64,000 nt of DNA from Corydoras sp. C115. Taxonomy: Eukaryota; Chordata; Actinopteri; Siluriformes; Callichthyidae. Below, in pieces: positions 1 to 12,575 of the stretch. The position numbers were made by a program, and so were the translations under genes. Where the stretch lies: NCBI GenBank assembly GCA_019802505.1, contig JAFMOC010000097.1:1036501-1100500 (forward strand). The letters run 5' to 3'. How positions within the stretch are numbered: the stretch's first letter is position 1; each line of letters begins with the position of its first letter. The notes beneath the pieces were generated by a model. That model did not search any database and was not told where the DNA came from. It saw only the letters and a program-made list of their open reading frames with translations.

Positions 1-353
1 GTCGGCTTTGCGGCTCCGTTTAACATTAAAGACGGAGGACTCCGAGCGGACGAGCCGAGCACCGCAGCGGTAGAACCAGCGGCCGGCTCGGGGGCTTTTC
101 CATTTCTTTATTCCGGCGCGAACGCGAGAGGAGAGCGGACGGCGGTTCGCGGCGCCGGAGCCGGAGCGGACATGCCCGAGCGGCGCTCCTCTGTGTGCGG
201 ATAGCGAAGCCCTGCGCTCCGGCCTCTCCGCGGATCTGTGGTCCTCGTTCCGCGGGCTTCTGGAGAGCCGCGTCCGGGGCGGCGTTCGGTTCCCCCGGCG
301 GATCTATGGAGTGCACCTGAGGACCGCGGCTGGCTGATCGGGACGCGGAGCGG
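1..353 (+). other. znf609: znf609 exon 1, non-coding (5' UTR), start not defined
   Basis: This is a very CpG-rich stretch ending at a consensus donor (GTGAGT at 354-359). I see no start codon here that fits the znf609 reading frame, and human ZNF609 also begins with a non-coding exon followed by an ATG-bearing exon 2. I therefore read it as the 5' UTR exon that splices to 14946. The transcription start is not visible and may lie before the window. The assignment rests on position, strand and the donor; no transcript was seen. Confidence 0.55.
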
Positions 354-1060
354 GTGAGTCCGCTGTGCAGGAATGTGTCCGCTGACTTCTGGAGCTTTAG
401 CTTCGTGCTAACGAGCTGAACGAGTTCCAGAGCAGATCCTCAACCTCAGCCCCTCCGCCTGCGCTCCGACCCTCCGCCTGCGCTCCGACGCCCCGACCCT
501 CCAGCCTCTTCAGCGGGGGTTTGTTTTTAAGCTGAAAAACGTCCTGCAGTTCGCGGGAGCCTCGTGTTTTCGGGTTTACGTTGATGTTTTGGGTGAAATG
601 TCACCCCGGGGATCTCGCTGTGCGCTGCCTGTGTTCTGATCGGAGTTTGTAAGCGCTGTGTGATGGAGGTCTCGGTGCCGCGGGGAGGAGGCGCGGTGCG
701 GTGCGGTGCGGTGCGGTGCGGGGCCGGCGGTGCTCCTCCATGCCCTTCGCTTTGTCACAGTTCTTTATGACTGTACGCTGTAGCTTAGCTTAGCATAGTC
801 TCCCCGAGGTGCACGGCTGCTCGGCTGCCCCCACACGCGGGCTCTGATCCACCCACCCACCCGGACCCTTTCCCCCCTCAGATTCGAACCCCGCGCAGAG
901 TGCCGCGCGTTCCCCCTGAAAGCCTCCACCCGCAGCCGCTTCATTCCCCCCGGCAGCGCGTCCTGCTCCGAGTGTCCTGCCAGCCGCCGAGGCCAGAGCA
1001 GCTGCAGCTGCAGCCGCGCAGCGCAGACAGAAGAGCAGAAAACACGCTGCTTTGTCTGCA
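1..1060. promoter_or_regulatory. CpG island at the 5' end of znf609
   Basis: CpG dinucleotides are dense from base 1 to about 1060, with long G+C-rich runs and many CGG/GCG words, in contrast to the AT-rich repeats further on. It covers exon 1 and the start of intron 1, as expected for the promoter of a broadly expressed vertebrate regulator. A short GGTGC pentamer array lies at about 694-722. No TATA box is evident near exon 1. Confidence 0.6.
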
Positions 1061-1234
1061 GCTCACTGCTTTGTGTTCGGACTGAAAAACCCACAGAGTG
1101 CTTTAAAGTCCAACAGAACAGCCTCACAGACTGGTTCTGATGGTTCTGCTGGACTCATCTTACCCCATTAAAGGTCTGATGGAAATGAATACAGTCATCA
1201 GTTTGAACACAGAGGAGTGTGTCCTCCACATTTA

Positions 1235-1585
1235 TCCATCCATCCATCCATCCATCCATTATCTTCCACTTCATCCTCTATTAGGGTCACGGTGGGGTTC
1301 CCCATGCCCATCCAGGGCAGAATGTTTCGGGCGCTGGGCAGATACACCCAGGACAGGGCGCCAATCCATCGCTGGGCACACACTCGCTCACACACACACA
1401 CACTCTATATGGGGCAATTTGGAGAACTCAATTGACTTGATCCATGTTTTCGGTCTGTGGGAGGAAACCGGAGAACCCGGAGGAAACCCACGTGGACACG
1501 GGGAGAACATGGAAACTCCACCCAGAAGGGGATTCGAACCGGGAATCTCTAGTGCTGAGTGGAGAACGTGCTAAACCATTAAGCC
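1235..1585 (-). mobile_element. SINE copy, young subfamily
   Basis: Full-length reverse copy flanked by a perfect 12-bp duplication CCTCCACATTTA (1223-1234, 1586-1597). In forward sense all copies run: tRNA-like head with B box GGTTCGAATCCC, body with TTCCTCCGGGTTCTCCGG, tail ending in GATAATGAATGAATG. Confidence 0.9.
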
Positions 1586-1616
1586 CCTCCACATTTAACC
1601 CATTAAAATACACACA

Positions 1617-1795
1617 CTAAGTGAAGGGGCAATCCTGTACACAGCACCCTGTACCCTGTGGGGTTCGGTGTCTTGCCCAAGGGCACTTCAGCCTGAGCAC
1701 TGGATGGGACTGGGTATCAAACCTGGCACCTTCAGGTCGCAAGGCTGGTTCCTGAACCACAAGCCTATGGCCGCTCCTGCTTATAAATAGTTGTC
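1617..1795 (-). repeat. degenerate tRNA-derived repeat, different family
   Basis: Contains TTGCCCAAGGGCACTTCAGC and a reverse B-box-like GGTATCAAACCTGG. The same motif in forward sense recurs at 4855-4990. Confidence 0.5.
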
Positions 1796-2188
1796 GATAG
1801 TCCAAAAAAAACTGTTTTATTTGAGGGTCAAATGACAAAATCTGACTATAAAGTCTTTATTACATGAAATAATGTCAGGCGGCTGTATTAAGGCGCCGTT
1901 TCTCTGGGCGGTGTTTATTAAAGGGGATTTGTTTTTGTGGTGTGCTGCTGATGATGGACTGTGTAAACTCCTGTTTGGAGCACTCCCTCATATATCACAC
2001 ACTCAAAGCAGTAGTATTTGCATCACTAAGTTGCCAGGTCTAACGGCTCGGCGAACTCATCTTGGCATCGCCGGCGCTACGGCTCGGGTTCACCCAGCTT
2101 TACTTCTGGAAGATGAATAGGCTGGTGCAGATTTCTGCTCTGCTGTTGAGTGGAGCAGGGTGATGTGAGGATAAGGTCTGCTAAGTTA

Positions 2189-2189
<1 letters not shown>

Positions 2190-2221
<32 letters not shown>
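2190..2221. repeat. (CA)n microsatellite
   Basis: About sixteen CA units. Confidence 0.95.
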
Positions 2222-2223
<2 letters not shown>

Positions 2224-2494
2224 GCATTTTGTTATCCTGTTCTATTTGGCTGGAGCTCAAGTGGATTCTGGTGCAATGAAAGTAGGAGTTGGACGATTGC
2301 GTTCGGCTTTCAGGTACCGTTTATCCAACGAGAGCTTCACTGCTGACCGTGAGGTTCTGTGTGCGGTAGTCATGATGTCTGCACGCTGCTCGTTTGTCAT
2401 CTGAGTGACGTGTGTGTGATTCAGAATGAAAAACGACTCGTTATAAACTGTTTGGACTTAATAATATTTAATATATTAAACAGTAATAAATTGA

Positions 2495-2882
2495 GAGCGG
2501 CTCGGTGGCTTAGTGGTTTAGCATGTTCTCCTCTCAGCACTAGGGATTCCCGGTTCGAATTCCCATCTGTGTGGAGTTTCCATGTTCTCCCCGTGTCTGC
2601 GTGGGTTTCCTCCGGGTTCTCCGGTTTCCTCCCACAGTCCAAAAACATGGATCAAGTCAATTGAATTCTCCAAATTGCCCCATACCCATGACCCGAACCC
2701 CGGACAAGCGGAAAATAATGGATGGATGAAATTGCCCCATATAGAGTGTGTGTTTGTGTGTGTGTGAGTGAGTGTGTGCCCAGCGATAGATTGGCCGAAA
2801 CGTTCTCCCCTGGATGGGCATGAGGAACCCCCCCTTGCGACACTAATATAGGATAAAGCGGAATATAATGAATGAGTGAATG
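2495..2882 (+). mobile_element. SINE copy with internal tail duplication
   Basis: Flanked by AATAAATTGA (2485-2494, 2883-2892). Inside, at about 2675-2735, a short tail-like segment (GGAAAATAATGGATGGATG) is inserted and the ATTGCCCCATA motif is repeated. Confidence 0.85.
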
Positions 2883-2937
2883 AATAAATTGATATATTAA
2901 ATATTAATATTTACAATAATTAAGATGAATTAAATCT

Positions 2938-3245
2938 CATTATCTTCACCTTATTCCCCCACTAGGGTCAGAGGGGGGGGGGTTCCCCGTGCCCATCCAA
3001 AGGAGACCGTTTTGGACGCTGGGCAGATACATACACTCACAGAAACACACACACACTATATAGGGCAATTTAGAGCAGCCAGTACACCTTGAATCCATGT
3101 ACTTGTACTGTGGGAGTAAACTAGAGAACCCGAGGAAAACCCATGTGGACACGGGGACAACATGGAAATTCCAGCCAGGTCAGGGTTCAAACCTAGATCC
3201 CCAGTACTGAGAGACGGACGTGCTGACCACCTCACCACCGCGACG
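2938..3245 (-). mobile_element. SINE copy, older subfamily
   Basis: Diverged reverse copy. It carries AGCAGCCAGTACACCTTGAA where young copies carry the CAATTGACTTGATCC form. Confidence 0.75.
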
Positions 3246-3769
3246 GCAGCTTGATTTATTTTTGGTGCGCCAACTTTTAGGGAAGGGGGAAGGTTTCTGG
3301 GTTAAAAGTTGCGTAGAACCCTAAACCCCCCACTTAGGACCCATTATAGAACTTCTCTTGGTTCAGGGGCCGCGCAGTACATTGCAAAATGAGTTCGAGT
3401 TCCAAAGTTCCTGTTTGGTTCCCATCGTGTTCGCCGTGCGGTGGAGGAGGACGTGTTTGGCTGCGTGTCTGTTTTTCTCACGCAGCCGACGTGTAAATGC
3501 AGAGTGTTCACAAATCGGAGGAGCGAGTGGTATCCGCTGTCGGAGTTGGGAGCAGCTGCACTGCGTCTGTAATCGACTAACGCTCAGCTCGAGTGTTCCT
3601 TCAGGCTGAAACATGTTTGGAGACTTTTGAAAGGATGCCAGTAAATTAATTTACCTGAAATCAGAGATGTGTGTTTTCTAAAGCTTCTCTGAATGAGAGT
3701 CTTCAGGAGAAATAGACTCGGCTGAAAAGCAAAACTGAAAGACAAATCGAAGGAGAAAGTTCACGTACA

Positions 3770-4255
3770 GCACCAGTCCAAAGTTAGGACACGCCCCCCC
3801 GTTCTGCTCCATTCATTCTCCATGTTCTCAGTTCCACGTCCTGTAAAGATGGACTTTGTAGTTCTACAGTTCCAGACTGTAGTCCATCTGGTTGTGTTCT
3901 ACAGTACATACTCTGTACTAATGGTCTGGACCCCAATAGAACCACCACAGAGCAGGGATTATTTGGTTCCTATCCCAGCAGTGTCACTGAGGTGTTTAAA
4001 TGAAACTCCAGCAGCACTGCTGCACTAAAACCCCCCTCACCACCTCAGTGTCACTGCAGAACTGACAATAAACAATCCACCACCCAAATGATACCTGTTC
4101 TGTGATGCTCCTGACCAACAGAGAACCAACAGGGGACTACAGGGACAACAAAGAACACAGATGGACTACAGTCTGTAATTGTAGAACTACAAAGTCCATC
4201 TGTACGATAAGTGGAGGGAACAGAATGGAGCAGAAGGGGGCGTGGCCACGTATGT
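3770..4255. mobile_element. foldback (MITE-like) element
   Basis: Long inverted ends: TTCTGCTCCATT with AAGATGGACTTTGTAGTTCT on the left, and the inverse with AGAACTACAAAGTCCATCTG and AATGGAGCAGAA on the right. No coding frame is supported. Related copies are at 6665-6965 and 32155-32330. Confidence 0.7.
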
Positions 4256-4712
4256 TATCAAGATGGTAGACTGTGCAATCCGCCATCATCTCCTCACTAA
4301 ACGAATAAGACTTCACATGAGCGCTGATTTGTGGTCCGTTCTTCATTTGCATAAAGTTGCATAAACTTCGCTGGACTTTTTGTGGTTGTTAGATTATTAA
4401 GATTGTGTTCTTTTGTACCGTGAGCTTACACGACTCCAGAAAATAATTAGTTCCCAACCTCGAAACTCACGGCTTTAAATTCTCATTAAAGTATATACCG
4501 TTTTCCAGCTTTATTTACAGATTCTCTTCTGCAGGCGGCAATTAGAGGCAGAAATGTTCTTCAAATTAATGAGAAGCGATATTTAAAAACCTCGTTGGAA
4601 TAGCCGTGCGTCCCTGAGGTCAGTGTTCGGACGTTCGTTGGTTTTGCACGTTTTAATTGGAGACGGTTTATTTGGCCTATTTATGTTTTTCTTTAAAGTT
4701 CACCCGCTTTAC

Positions 4713-4735
4713 CTTTTTTTTTTTTTTTTTTTTTT
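4713..4735 (+). repeat. poly(T) run
   Basis: About 23 Ts. Confidence 0.9.
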
Positions 4736-4854
4736 ACCTAAAACCTAGTACGTCTCTGGATATGTTGTCATGGGAACCAAGGTTTAGTGGTCTTATAGAG
4801 TTTGATATCTGCTACCACCACAATGCTTCACAGTAGGCAGGTCTGCTTATCTGA

Positions 4855-4995
4855 TTAATCAGTCGTAGGCTTGTGGTTAAGGAACCATCCTTGTAACCTG
4901 AAGGTCCCTGGTTCGATTCCCGGTCCCACCAAGTATTACAGCTGAAGTGCCCTTGGACGAGGCACCTAACCGGGCAGCATGTACAGGGCTGCCGT
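4855..4995 (+). repeat. tRNA-derived SINE-like repeat
   Basis: Has GTGGTTAAGGAACC (A-box-like) and GGTTCGATTCCC (B box), then AAGTGCCCTTGGACGAGGCA. It is unrelated in body to the main SINE and is followed directly by a (GT)n array. Confidence 0.6.
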
Positions 4996-5009
4996 GTGTG
5001 TGTGTGTGT

Positions 5010-5070
<61 letters not shown>
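4996..5070. repeat. (GT)n microsatellite
   Basis: About 36 GT units with one interruption. Confidence 0.95.
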
Positions 5071-5071
<1 letters not shown>

Positions 5072-5696
5072 CACTGCACAGATGGGCTAAATGTGGAGGA
5101 CACACTGCTCTGTGTGTAAGTACAGTAGGCAGGATGTATCACATTGTCTCCATGGTAATGTAATTGTCTAATTTTCTGGATGTTCAGGTGTTTCTGTCTC
5201 CGTAATGTCTAATTGTAAATGTAAAGTCCAAGCTTCACCATCAGCGGGATAAGAACTACAGCTGGTGTCTTCATTAAGATACTAATTATCTCTTGATTTT
5301 CTTGGTAGCCGCTTAAGCGCACAACTGCACCAGCTTGTTAATTGCCCAGGAATTATCTCGCTATTGACCTGGTAAGTGTTGTCAATTAGTCTGCTCTGAT
5401 TGGATTGGTTTTTTCGGGTCCCGTTTTACCTTCCGAAATTTCCTTGTGAGCTTTCTGACGTATTTATTGATTTAAATGGTGTAATCGGTTGGTAGACGTC
5501 GTCTCAGCGGTCAGCTAAATGATGCAAGTGCATGGAGCATGTCAGATTGAGGGATGGGGGTGGTGATGGGGATGGGGGGGGGTGTATTTGATTGGAAGTA
5601 TTTAGGAAAGCTGTGGATGAGACATGCTGTAAAGACCGACCGACCGGCCAGAAGCGATTCAGGAGTCGGGTTTTGATTTAAAGAGTTAATTGGGTC

Positions 5697-5720
5697 ATAA
5701 TAATAATAATAATAATAATC
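5697..5720. repeat. (TAA)n microsatellite
   Basis: Short array of TAA units. Confidence 0.9.
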
Positions 5721-5851
5721 ATCCTCATCACAATGTTATTATTATGTAGTGCGCCACTCAATCGTCACGATTCCCGTCCAAATTTCATACTGTCTTCTAA
5801 AACCGAGTCTCTGTGTTGTGTGGTGTTTTGAGGCATAACGTTGTTACTCTC

Positions 5852-6267
5852 TAGGGGTGAGCTGCAATATTCGCTGATTCGACGATTCGACTCGGAGAAC
5901 CGTAGTCGACTATGAACCTCATAGTCGAATGTACCATTTTGACCACATGGGGGCGCCCATGGCTGCTGCTAAGCATTAGTTTTTACATGAAATGTCTTTG
6001 TTTTCGTTATATATACTGTATATAGCCTTTTGTCAAATAAAATCATCCTAATTTTTAGTTTTTTTTTAGGTTTTCCCTTTGAAGTGGAAAAAAGTCCAGA
6101 ACGGGGATCCCATTTACGGTGCTCTAGAAAAACAAGTAAAATATAAAAAAAAAAATCTTTTTTAAAAACCACGCTTAAATTTTAACTGATTCGACTATCA
6201 GTCGACTATAGGGAAAATCTGACGAATCAGATTCGACTATGAAAATCCTTAGATGAATACAGCCCTA
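5852..6267. mobile_element. hAT-type MITE with intact target-site duplication
   Basis: This 416-bp element starts TAGGGGTG and ends CAGCCCTA (inverse TAGGGCTG). It is flanked by a perfect 8-bp duplication TTACTCTC (5844-5851 and 6268-6275), the length made by hAT transposases. Sub-terminal TAGTCGACTAT/GATTCGACTAT words occur in both orientations. No transposase frame. Confidence 0.88.
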
Positions 6268-6664
6268 TTACTCTCTTGCCGAGGGCTTGTTTATCTCATG
6301 TTCTGGGATCCAGAGTTCGCTGGCTGATGACGTGAGGAAGATGCTCAATGCTTCTTCATTAAACTCTGCCATCATCTTGTACAGTCTTGACAGACAGACA
6401 AATAAAATCACACCGCATCAGATCGGTTTAATCTGTTAAACGCACCTCACGCCAGAAAAATGGGCTTTTCGTTTCCGTCCTCGAGGCCCGAGACGTCTGC
6501 CGTCCTGTGATCAATAATTAATTGCAGCCAGTGTCCAGCCGAGCTGTAAAAAGGTCGTAAATCAATTACACGATCCCTTAAGATCTATTTAAAGCACCTT
6601 TCAGATATTTCAGTATTTCATGTATAAATCATTTGACTCTCAAATCGAATCTGAATCAGAGTCA

Positions 6665-6965
6665 GACACGCCCGCTTTCTGCTCCACTTACTGTAAAGAT
6701 GGACTTTGTAGTTCTACAATTCCAGACTGTAGTCCATCTGTTTGTGTTCTACAGTACATACTGTGGACGTCCCCTTTACTCTGTTCTAATGGTCAGAACC
6801 CCAATAGAACCACCACAGTTGGTGCATTATTCCTATCCCAGCAGTGTCACTGAGGTGTTTAAATGAACTGCACTAAAACCCCCTCACCACATCATGGATG
6901 ATGGAGAGAATTGTGATGTCATTAAAGTTCTGTGGGTGTCCCAGTACCTTTGTCTATACTGTGAA
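6665..6965. mobile_element. foldback element, shorter copy
   Basis: Shares AAGATGGACTTTGTAGTTCT, the GTAGTCCATCTG segment and the TCCCAGCAGTGTCACTGAGG segment with the copy at 3770-4255, but the right arm is shortened. Confidence 0.65.
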
Positions 6966-8509
6966 TAGAGAACTTTTTCTAAGGAGTACATGGCATTTGG
7001 AATGTGGTATAAATCTAGAACACAATTAGTGTGATTTCTATCAATTTATCTTTTATAAGTTAAAAGCAATTAACCACCAAAATGACTCGGTAACATTTTC
7101 CCCCATCGTTACCACGGCGATGCTGCCAGGAGTTCAGTAGCTGACTGTAAATTGGAAGCTCTTCATATCTGTCGCCGCTAATTGGCCATCAGTTCCAAAA
7201 ATGGTTTCGTGGACGGCGCTGCACGAAGCGGCATTTGTAAGTTTGAAGCGAGAGCAAATGAAATTTGGCCTTCGGGAAGTTGCTTTAATTGGAGGTTGAT
7301 ATTAAAAAAAAAAAAAAAACCTGTGGCTTTGACCACCGGCTGCTGGAGGTGAGGTCTCGGGGCATCGGTTATCCAAATCAGGTCTTTGAATGCGGATGTT
7401 CTGGTGCGGATTGGTTGGGAACGTGGAAGTCGCGGTTCTGGAGCTCATGCCGTGTGTAGAAGTCGGATGCTGTTTCTGTAAAATCAATGTGGAGCCTTCG
7501 TCCTGCTCGTGAAAGTGGATCCCGCGGTACCGTAGGTGCCGAAAACTCTATTTCCTCCTGTTCTATTAATAGACTGGAAATGATCTGTGACACAAAAGCC
7601 ATGAACGCTTCTGCCCCCCCCCCCTGCTGCTGTCTCTCTGAGAACTTGGGTCCTGCTGGGTCTGTCATCTTGGTTCTTGCGTCCTTGCGTCTCTGTCGTT
7701 CAGGACTGAGCTGTGTCTTATTCGGATGTTGGGAACCGAGATAAAGGAGGACGTGAGGAATGTTACGTTTCCTAGGTGGAATCAACGCGTTCTGAGTTTC
7801 GGGGGTCCTGGCGCCTGCAGCATTCTTGTTCTGGAGGCGGGTGAAGGCCACGTCTGGGTTTTGCAGGGGGGCGTTTATAACCCCCCTGACCTTTTTGCGA
7901 AACCGAGTCGCGCTGACCTCTCAGGACTCTTGGTTTCCCATCACTGGGAACTTCCAGTGCATTTCTATTTCAGTCACTCGGTCATGCACGCAATCCAATT
8001 ACCCGGGCGAGTGTTGCCGCGGCTCTCTGTGGGGAACGGGCGGCCGCGGCTCTCGCGCAGCTCCGCCGAAAAGGGCTTGTTAGAAAAGTTCTGCAGCTGT
8101 AATTAAGGGTCCGTTCGAGCCGGCGCTTTGGCAGAGCTGGAACGTGTCGGAGAGGATCATTAAACCGCTCTGCCAACGTGCTGCGTTGTTAGCAGGGCGT
8201 CTCATTTAAAAGAAAGTCGTTATCATTAGCAAATAAAAAAACCCTCAAACCCCAGCGTATTGCAGGAGCCGTCCATTAATCATCTTCATTTGGACCGGGA
8301 TAGGCTTATTTCCCGCTTTATTTACGTCAGGGCTCTGTAACATCTCAATCAGTTTTCCTGCCTCCTCGCGGACTGGAGGTCCACTGGGTCTCCGGATATC
8401 TGTCCAGTGGAGACCTTTGGGGTTGAGACGCCAATAAACGAAGAATTTTTCCAGAACCTTGTTCAATCTGTGCTACGAAGCATCAGGGCAGTTCTAAAGG
8501 CAAAGGTTG

Positions 8510-8533
8510 GGGTGGTGGGGGGGGGGGGGGGGT
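8510..8533. repeat. poly(G) run
   Basis: Near-pure G run beginning GGTGGTGGGG. Confidence 0.8.
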
Positions 8534-8610
8534 GAAGCATGGTACTAGAAAAGGGTTCTTGTTAAAGTAACTTGTGATTGTTTGGTTTCTGTTAAACTGA
8601 TCTGCATCAG

Positions 8611-8942
8611 GGGCAGCACGGTGGCTCAGTGTTTAGCATGTTCTCCTCTCAGCGTTAGGGATTCCCGGTTCGAATCCCAATTTGGGTGGAGTTTCCATGT
8701 TCTCCCCGTGTCCGCGTGGGTTTCCTCCGGGTTCTCCGGTTTCCTCCCACAGTCCAAAAACATGGATCACGGCTAATTGAGTTCTCCAAATTGCCCCATA
8801 TAGAGTGTGTGTGTGAGTGAGTGTGTGCCCAGTGATAGATTGGCGCCCTGTCCTGGGTGTATCTGCCCAGCGCCCGAAACGTTCTCTCCCCCGGAATGGG
8901 GACATGGGGAACCCCCCCATCCTAAGCTAATGGATGGATGGT
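8611..8942 (+). mobile_element. SINE copy
   Basis: Flanked by a perfect 13-bp duplication TGATCTGCATCAG (8598-8610, 8943-8955). Confidence 0.92.
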
Positions 8943-9833
8943 TGATCTGCATCAGGAGCAGAAGCAGACGGTGCTGAGTGACCGACGGCGTGGACTGACG
9001 CACTGATTAGTCACCGTCCTGCTCAGAGCTGCCCCCTCAATGACTCCTCACCACGGGGGGGTGCTGCGCTGTTTACCAGCCGGTCACGATCGGTTGAGCA
9101 CCGCCTTAATCGCACCTCACCGCCGGTGATGACGGCTCCAAAATGACGGCTGAACTCGTCATTGTTACTTAAAACCTGCGTCCATTTCTAATAGTCTCTC
9201 ACACGTATCGACCAATCAGCAGCCGGATCTGAGGCTGCGAGTATTCAGGAGCTGAAGCGGGTTCCCTGCTCTCCACCTCGTAATTTCTGCTGTCGTTTGA
9301 ATAAACTCTGCAGACAGGCCTGTCATTTATTTGTGGGTTTAAGTGGCCGGGCTTACGTCTGCAATTACTGGAAGAGGGAGCGCAGCGGGTCGCGGCCGGC
9401 TCCGGTTTCCAGCTCTGCGTCTGCGGCCCGGCGCGGCCGTCCTCCACAGCTGCGTCCTTCCTTTTCATCGAGGCGATGGCATGTCTCCTCGCGGGTGTTA
9501 ATGGGACTGCTGGAGGTGGCCTCGGTTTGAACGGCCGGAGGCCGAGTCACTTTGGGTCCCGGGGCTTTGAAGGCCGCTCAGCCGCCTGCATTCCTGGCTA
9601 ATCGGTGGCGCGGCTGGTGAGGGCTGGTGAGGGCCGTCCTGACGCAGCTGCGTGAGCTTTAAACCTCAAACCGAGGGCGCCGCCGACGGATGGAAACCGG
9701 AGGTGATGTGTCCCTCACGTGACTTCAGGTGTGGGTTCTATCCCAGCAGGTAGTGTTTTAGATGAAGGCTTGAGAACGCTGGATGATTGAGTTTATGATT
9801 GGATTATAATTTCGACTTGTTATTACAGATCAG

Positions 9834-9834
<1 letters not shown>

Positions 9835-9876
<42 letters not shown>

Positions 9877-9983
9877 ATGTGTATGTAGTGTGTTTGTTGA
9901 TGCTGTATGTAGTTCTGTCTGTGTATATACTGTGTGTGTGTGTGTGTGTGTGTGTATACAGTGTGTTTGTGTTTATGCATGTC

Positions 9984-10017
<34 letters not shown>

Positions 10018-10680
10018 ATGTATATACTCGATGTATAAACTGTGTGTGTGTGCATATATGTATATATAGTGTATGTACACTATATTGTGAGTTTGTGTGT
10101 GTGTGCAGGTGTATATACTGGATGTGTAAACTGTGTGTGTATGCATATTTGTGTGTATATGTAGTGTGTGTACACTTTGTATATAGTTGTGTGTTTCTGT
10201 TTATGCCTGTAGTAGTAGTGTGTGTGTGTGTGTGTGTGTGTGTTGTGGGTGTGGTGTATATACTGGATGTATATAGTGTGTTTACACTTTGTATATAGTT
10301 GTGTGTTTGTGTTTATGCATGTAGTGTGTGTGTGTGTGTGTGTGCAGGTGTATATACTGGATGTATATACTGTGTGTGTATGCATATTTGTGTCTATACA
10401 AAGTGTACACACACTATATATATAGTTGTGTGTTTGTGTTTATGCATGTAGTGTGTGTGTGCAGGTGTATATACTGTGTGTGTATGCATATTTGTGTCTA
10501 TATATAGTGTGTGTACACTATGTATATAGTTGTGTGTGTGTGCAGGTGTATATACTGGATGTATATACTGTGTGTGTATGAATATGCTGTGTGTATGTAT
10601 ATTTGTGTATATATAATGTGAGTACATTGTGTGTGTGTGTGTATGTATGTATGTATATATGTGTGTGTGTGTGTTAGATG
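9835..10680. repeat. GT/AT-rich complex minisatellite
   Basis: Long units (roughly 100-130 bp) repeat in order: (GT)n, GCAGGTGTATATACTGGATG, GTATGCATATTTGTGT, GTGTACAC, TATATAGTTGTGTGTTTG, TTTATGCATG. Unit length varies with the GT tracts. Open frames in it reflect composition only. Confidence 0.85.
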
Positions 10681-11505
10681 ATTAGACTGATGAGGTGCAG
10701 TCTGAAACCCGTGGATCAGCAGAACGTAAACACTATAAAGCTCTGTTTCATATGTTCTCTGTGAGAACGATCACCCGCAGAACGCCTCTGAAATCATCAC
10801 TGTGATGTTTAACACGCCAGCCTACAGCCCCCCCCCCCCGTCCCCCCTGAGTCGGCTCTCACGCCCCCGTGCTTAATGCAAATCAAAAGTCATATGAAAG
10901 CACGAGGCCAATCTGGAGGGGTGAGATGAGATCCCGAGCGGCGGCTCTTTCATGCGCTGCGGTGTGGAACCTTGCCGAGGGAGCGCTTCTCAGGCTCGTC
11001 TCGCGAGCTCGCTCCCGTCTCCTCAGAGAGCGCAGATCCACACGCCGGCCGTCGCTCTCTTTTCCTGCCGGCGGCCTTTGAAATCTCTTCTTTATTAGCG
11101 ATTGCGAGTGTCTTTGCGGCCAGGAGGGAGTTGTGGATGAGAGGCGGCAGCGCAGAGGCGTTTAAGGCAGAAAAGCTCTCCGGCTCCGTCGGTGGAACCG
11201 GGTTCTACTCTCTTCTCGTGCTCTGGGACTTGAGAAATGAGAAAGATCCCCACGAAAATCCACCAGACCGGCTTAGCAGTGCAGAGCAGCGACGGTGGCG
11301 TTAATTGAGCCCATGTCGTGTGGCGTCTTCTGTGTACTGTCCCGGTGCCCGCTGCCATGTGGCGGGGCGAGGGAAATGAGTTTGGAGCCCTTGTTTACAG
11401 CTCTTGGAAGGGCACCAGTCTCGGCGCGCTGAGCAGATGGGTTTTATGTGTTGTGTGTCTGTAATGAAGAGGGCGGTCGATCCGAGCTCTGAGTGGCGCC
11501 CGAGC

Positions 11506-11534
11506 GGGGGGGGGGGGGGGGGGGGGGGGGGGGG
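11506..11534 (+). repeat. G29 homopolymer
   Basis: Twenty-nine Gs on the transcribed-sense strand of znf609 intron 1, followed by CGGGGCGG. Confidence 0.9.
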
Positions 11535-11885
11535 CGGGGCGGTGTGGGCGCACTGATCTGCGACTCACCAGGAGGCACATTTTCGGCTGTCGATCTGCCA
11601 TCTCGGTGAAAGCTCATCTTCAAAGGAGGGAAAATGGGATGTGGCGCACCCCATGATCGGGTTCCTAATGCATGTATTTTGCCAGGATGACGCTCTCGTG
11701 TAGCAGCCGTTCTGATTTCTGTAAACAACATGGAAACCGGCTGCTTTCATTCCCCAAAAGCCTCTTCAAATGTTTTACTGCTTATAAAGAGTGAAGGGGG
11801 GGGGGGGGTAATTAAGACACCTACTGGTGTTCTATTGAAGACGAGGAGGATTTATGAGGACATATCAACCCTGACTGTGTCAGAC

Positions 11886-12010
11886 TCTAAGAATCTGAGG
11901 GTTGGGGGTTCCAATCTCAAGTCTACTCAATTTGGTCATGTGGGTCCTGGAATAAGACTCTTAACCCTGGTTGCTCCCGGGGATCTGAATCATGGCTGAC
12001 CCTGAACTCT
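11886..12010 (+). repeat. degenerate tRNA-derived repeat
   Basis: Contains GAGGGTTGGGGGTTCCAATC and CAATTTGGTCATGTGGGTCC. A second, better preserved copy lies at 12120-12235. Confidence 0.5.
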
Positions 12011-12119
12011 GACCCCGTCAAGTGGAACACCGGAAATCTGGAGGACAATAAGAGGACACATCGAGAACGCAGAACGTTTATGGCGCTGAACCATCTGCGG
12101 TCAGGGAGTTAACGATGAG

Positions 12120-12235
12120 CCTAATATGAAGGTTGGGGGTTCAAATCCCACATCTACCCAATTTGGCCATCTGGGCCCTGGTACAGGGCCCTCAGGGGGC
12201 AGTGTTCTGATTCGGGTTCTGTTTTTGCAGGTCAT
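12120..12235 (+). repeat. degenerate tRNA-derived repeat, second copy
   Basis: AAGGTTGGGGGTTCAAATCC carries a B-box-like core; the body CAATTTGGCCATCTGGGCCC matches the copy at 11886. Confidence 0.5.
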
Positions 12236-12575
12236 TTTGGACAAACGTGTCTGCTACATGACCTCATGTGGCTCTGAATCATGGGATAGGACCATGTGCT
12301 GTCGATGCTTACTATCAAAATGTTTTTTTTATTTTATTTTTTTATTATTTTTTTTCATTGAGAAGTCATGATACAAATATTGAAAGTAATGGCAAATATT
12401 TAACTTCAAAAAAGATTTTTTTACCCCATTTTTATCCTCAAGACAAAACACCTCGTAAAAAAAAAACATACATAAATGTAAGATACTAATAAAAACGTAA
12501 GTAAATAAATAGATAAACAAATAATAATAATAAAATAACTAAACAAAATAAAATATTAAAAAAATTAATTAATTA

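Noticed and set aside
5852..6267. Small coding frame at 5969-6172 (reverse)
   Set aside because: Lies inside the hAT MITE, low-complexity Lys/Phe content, no homology.
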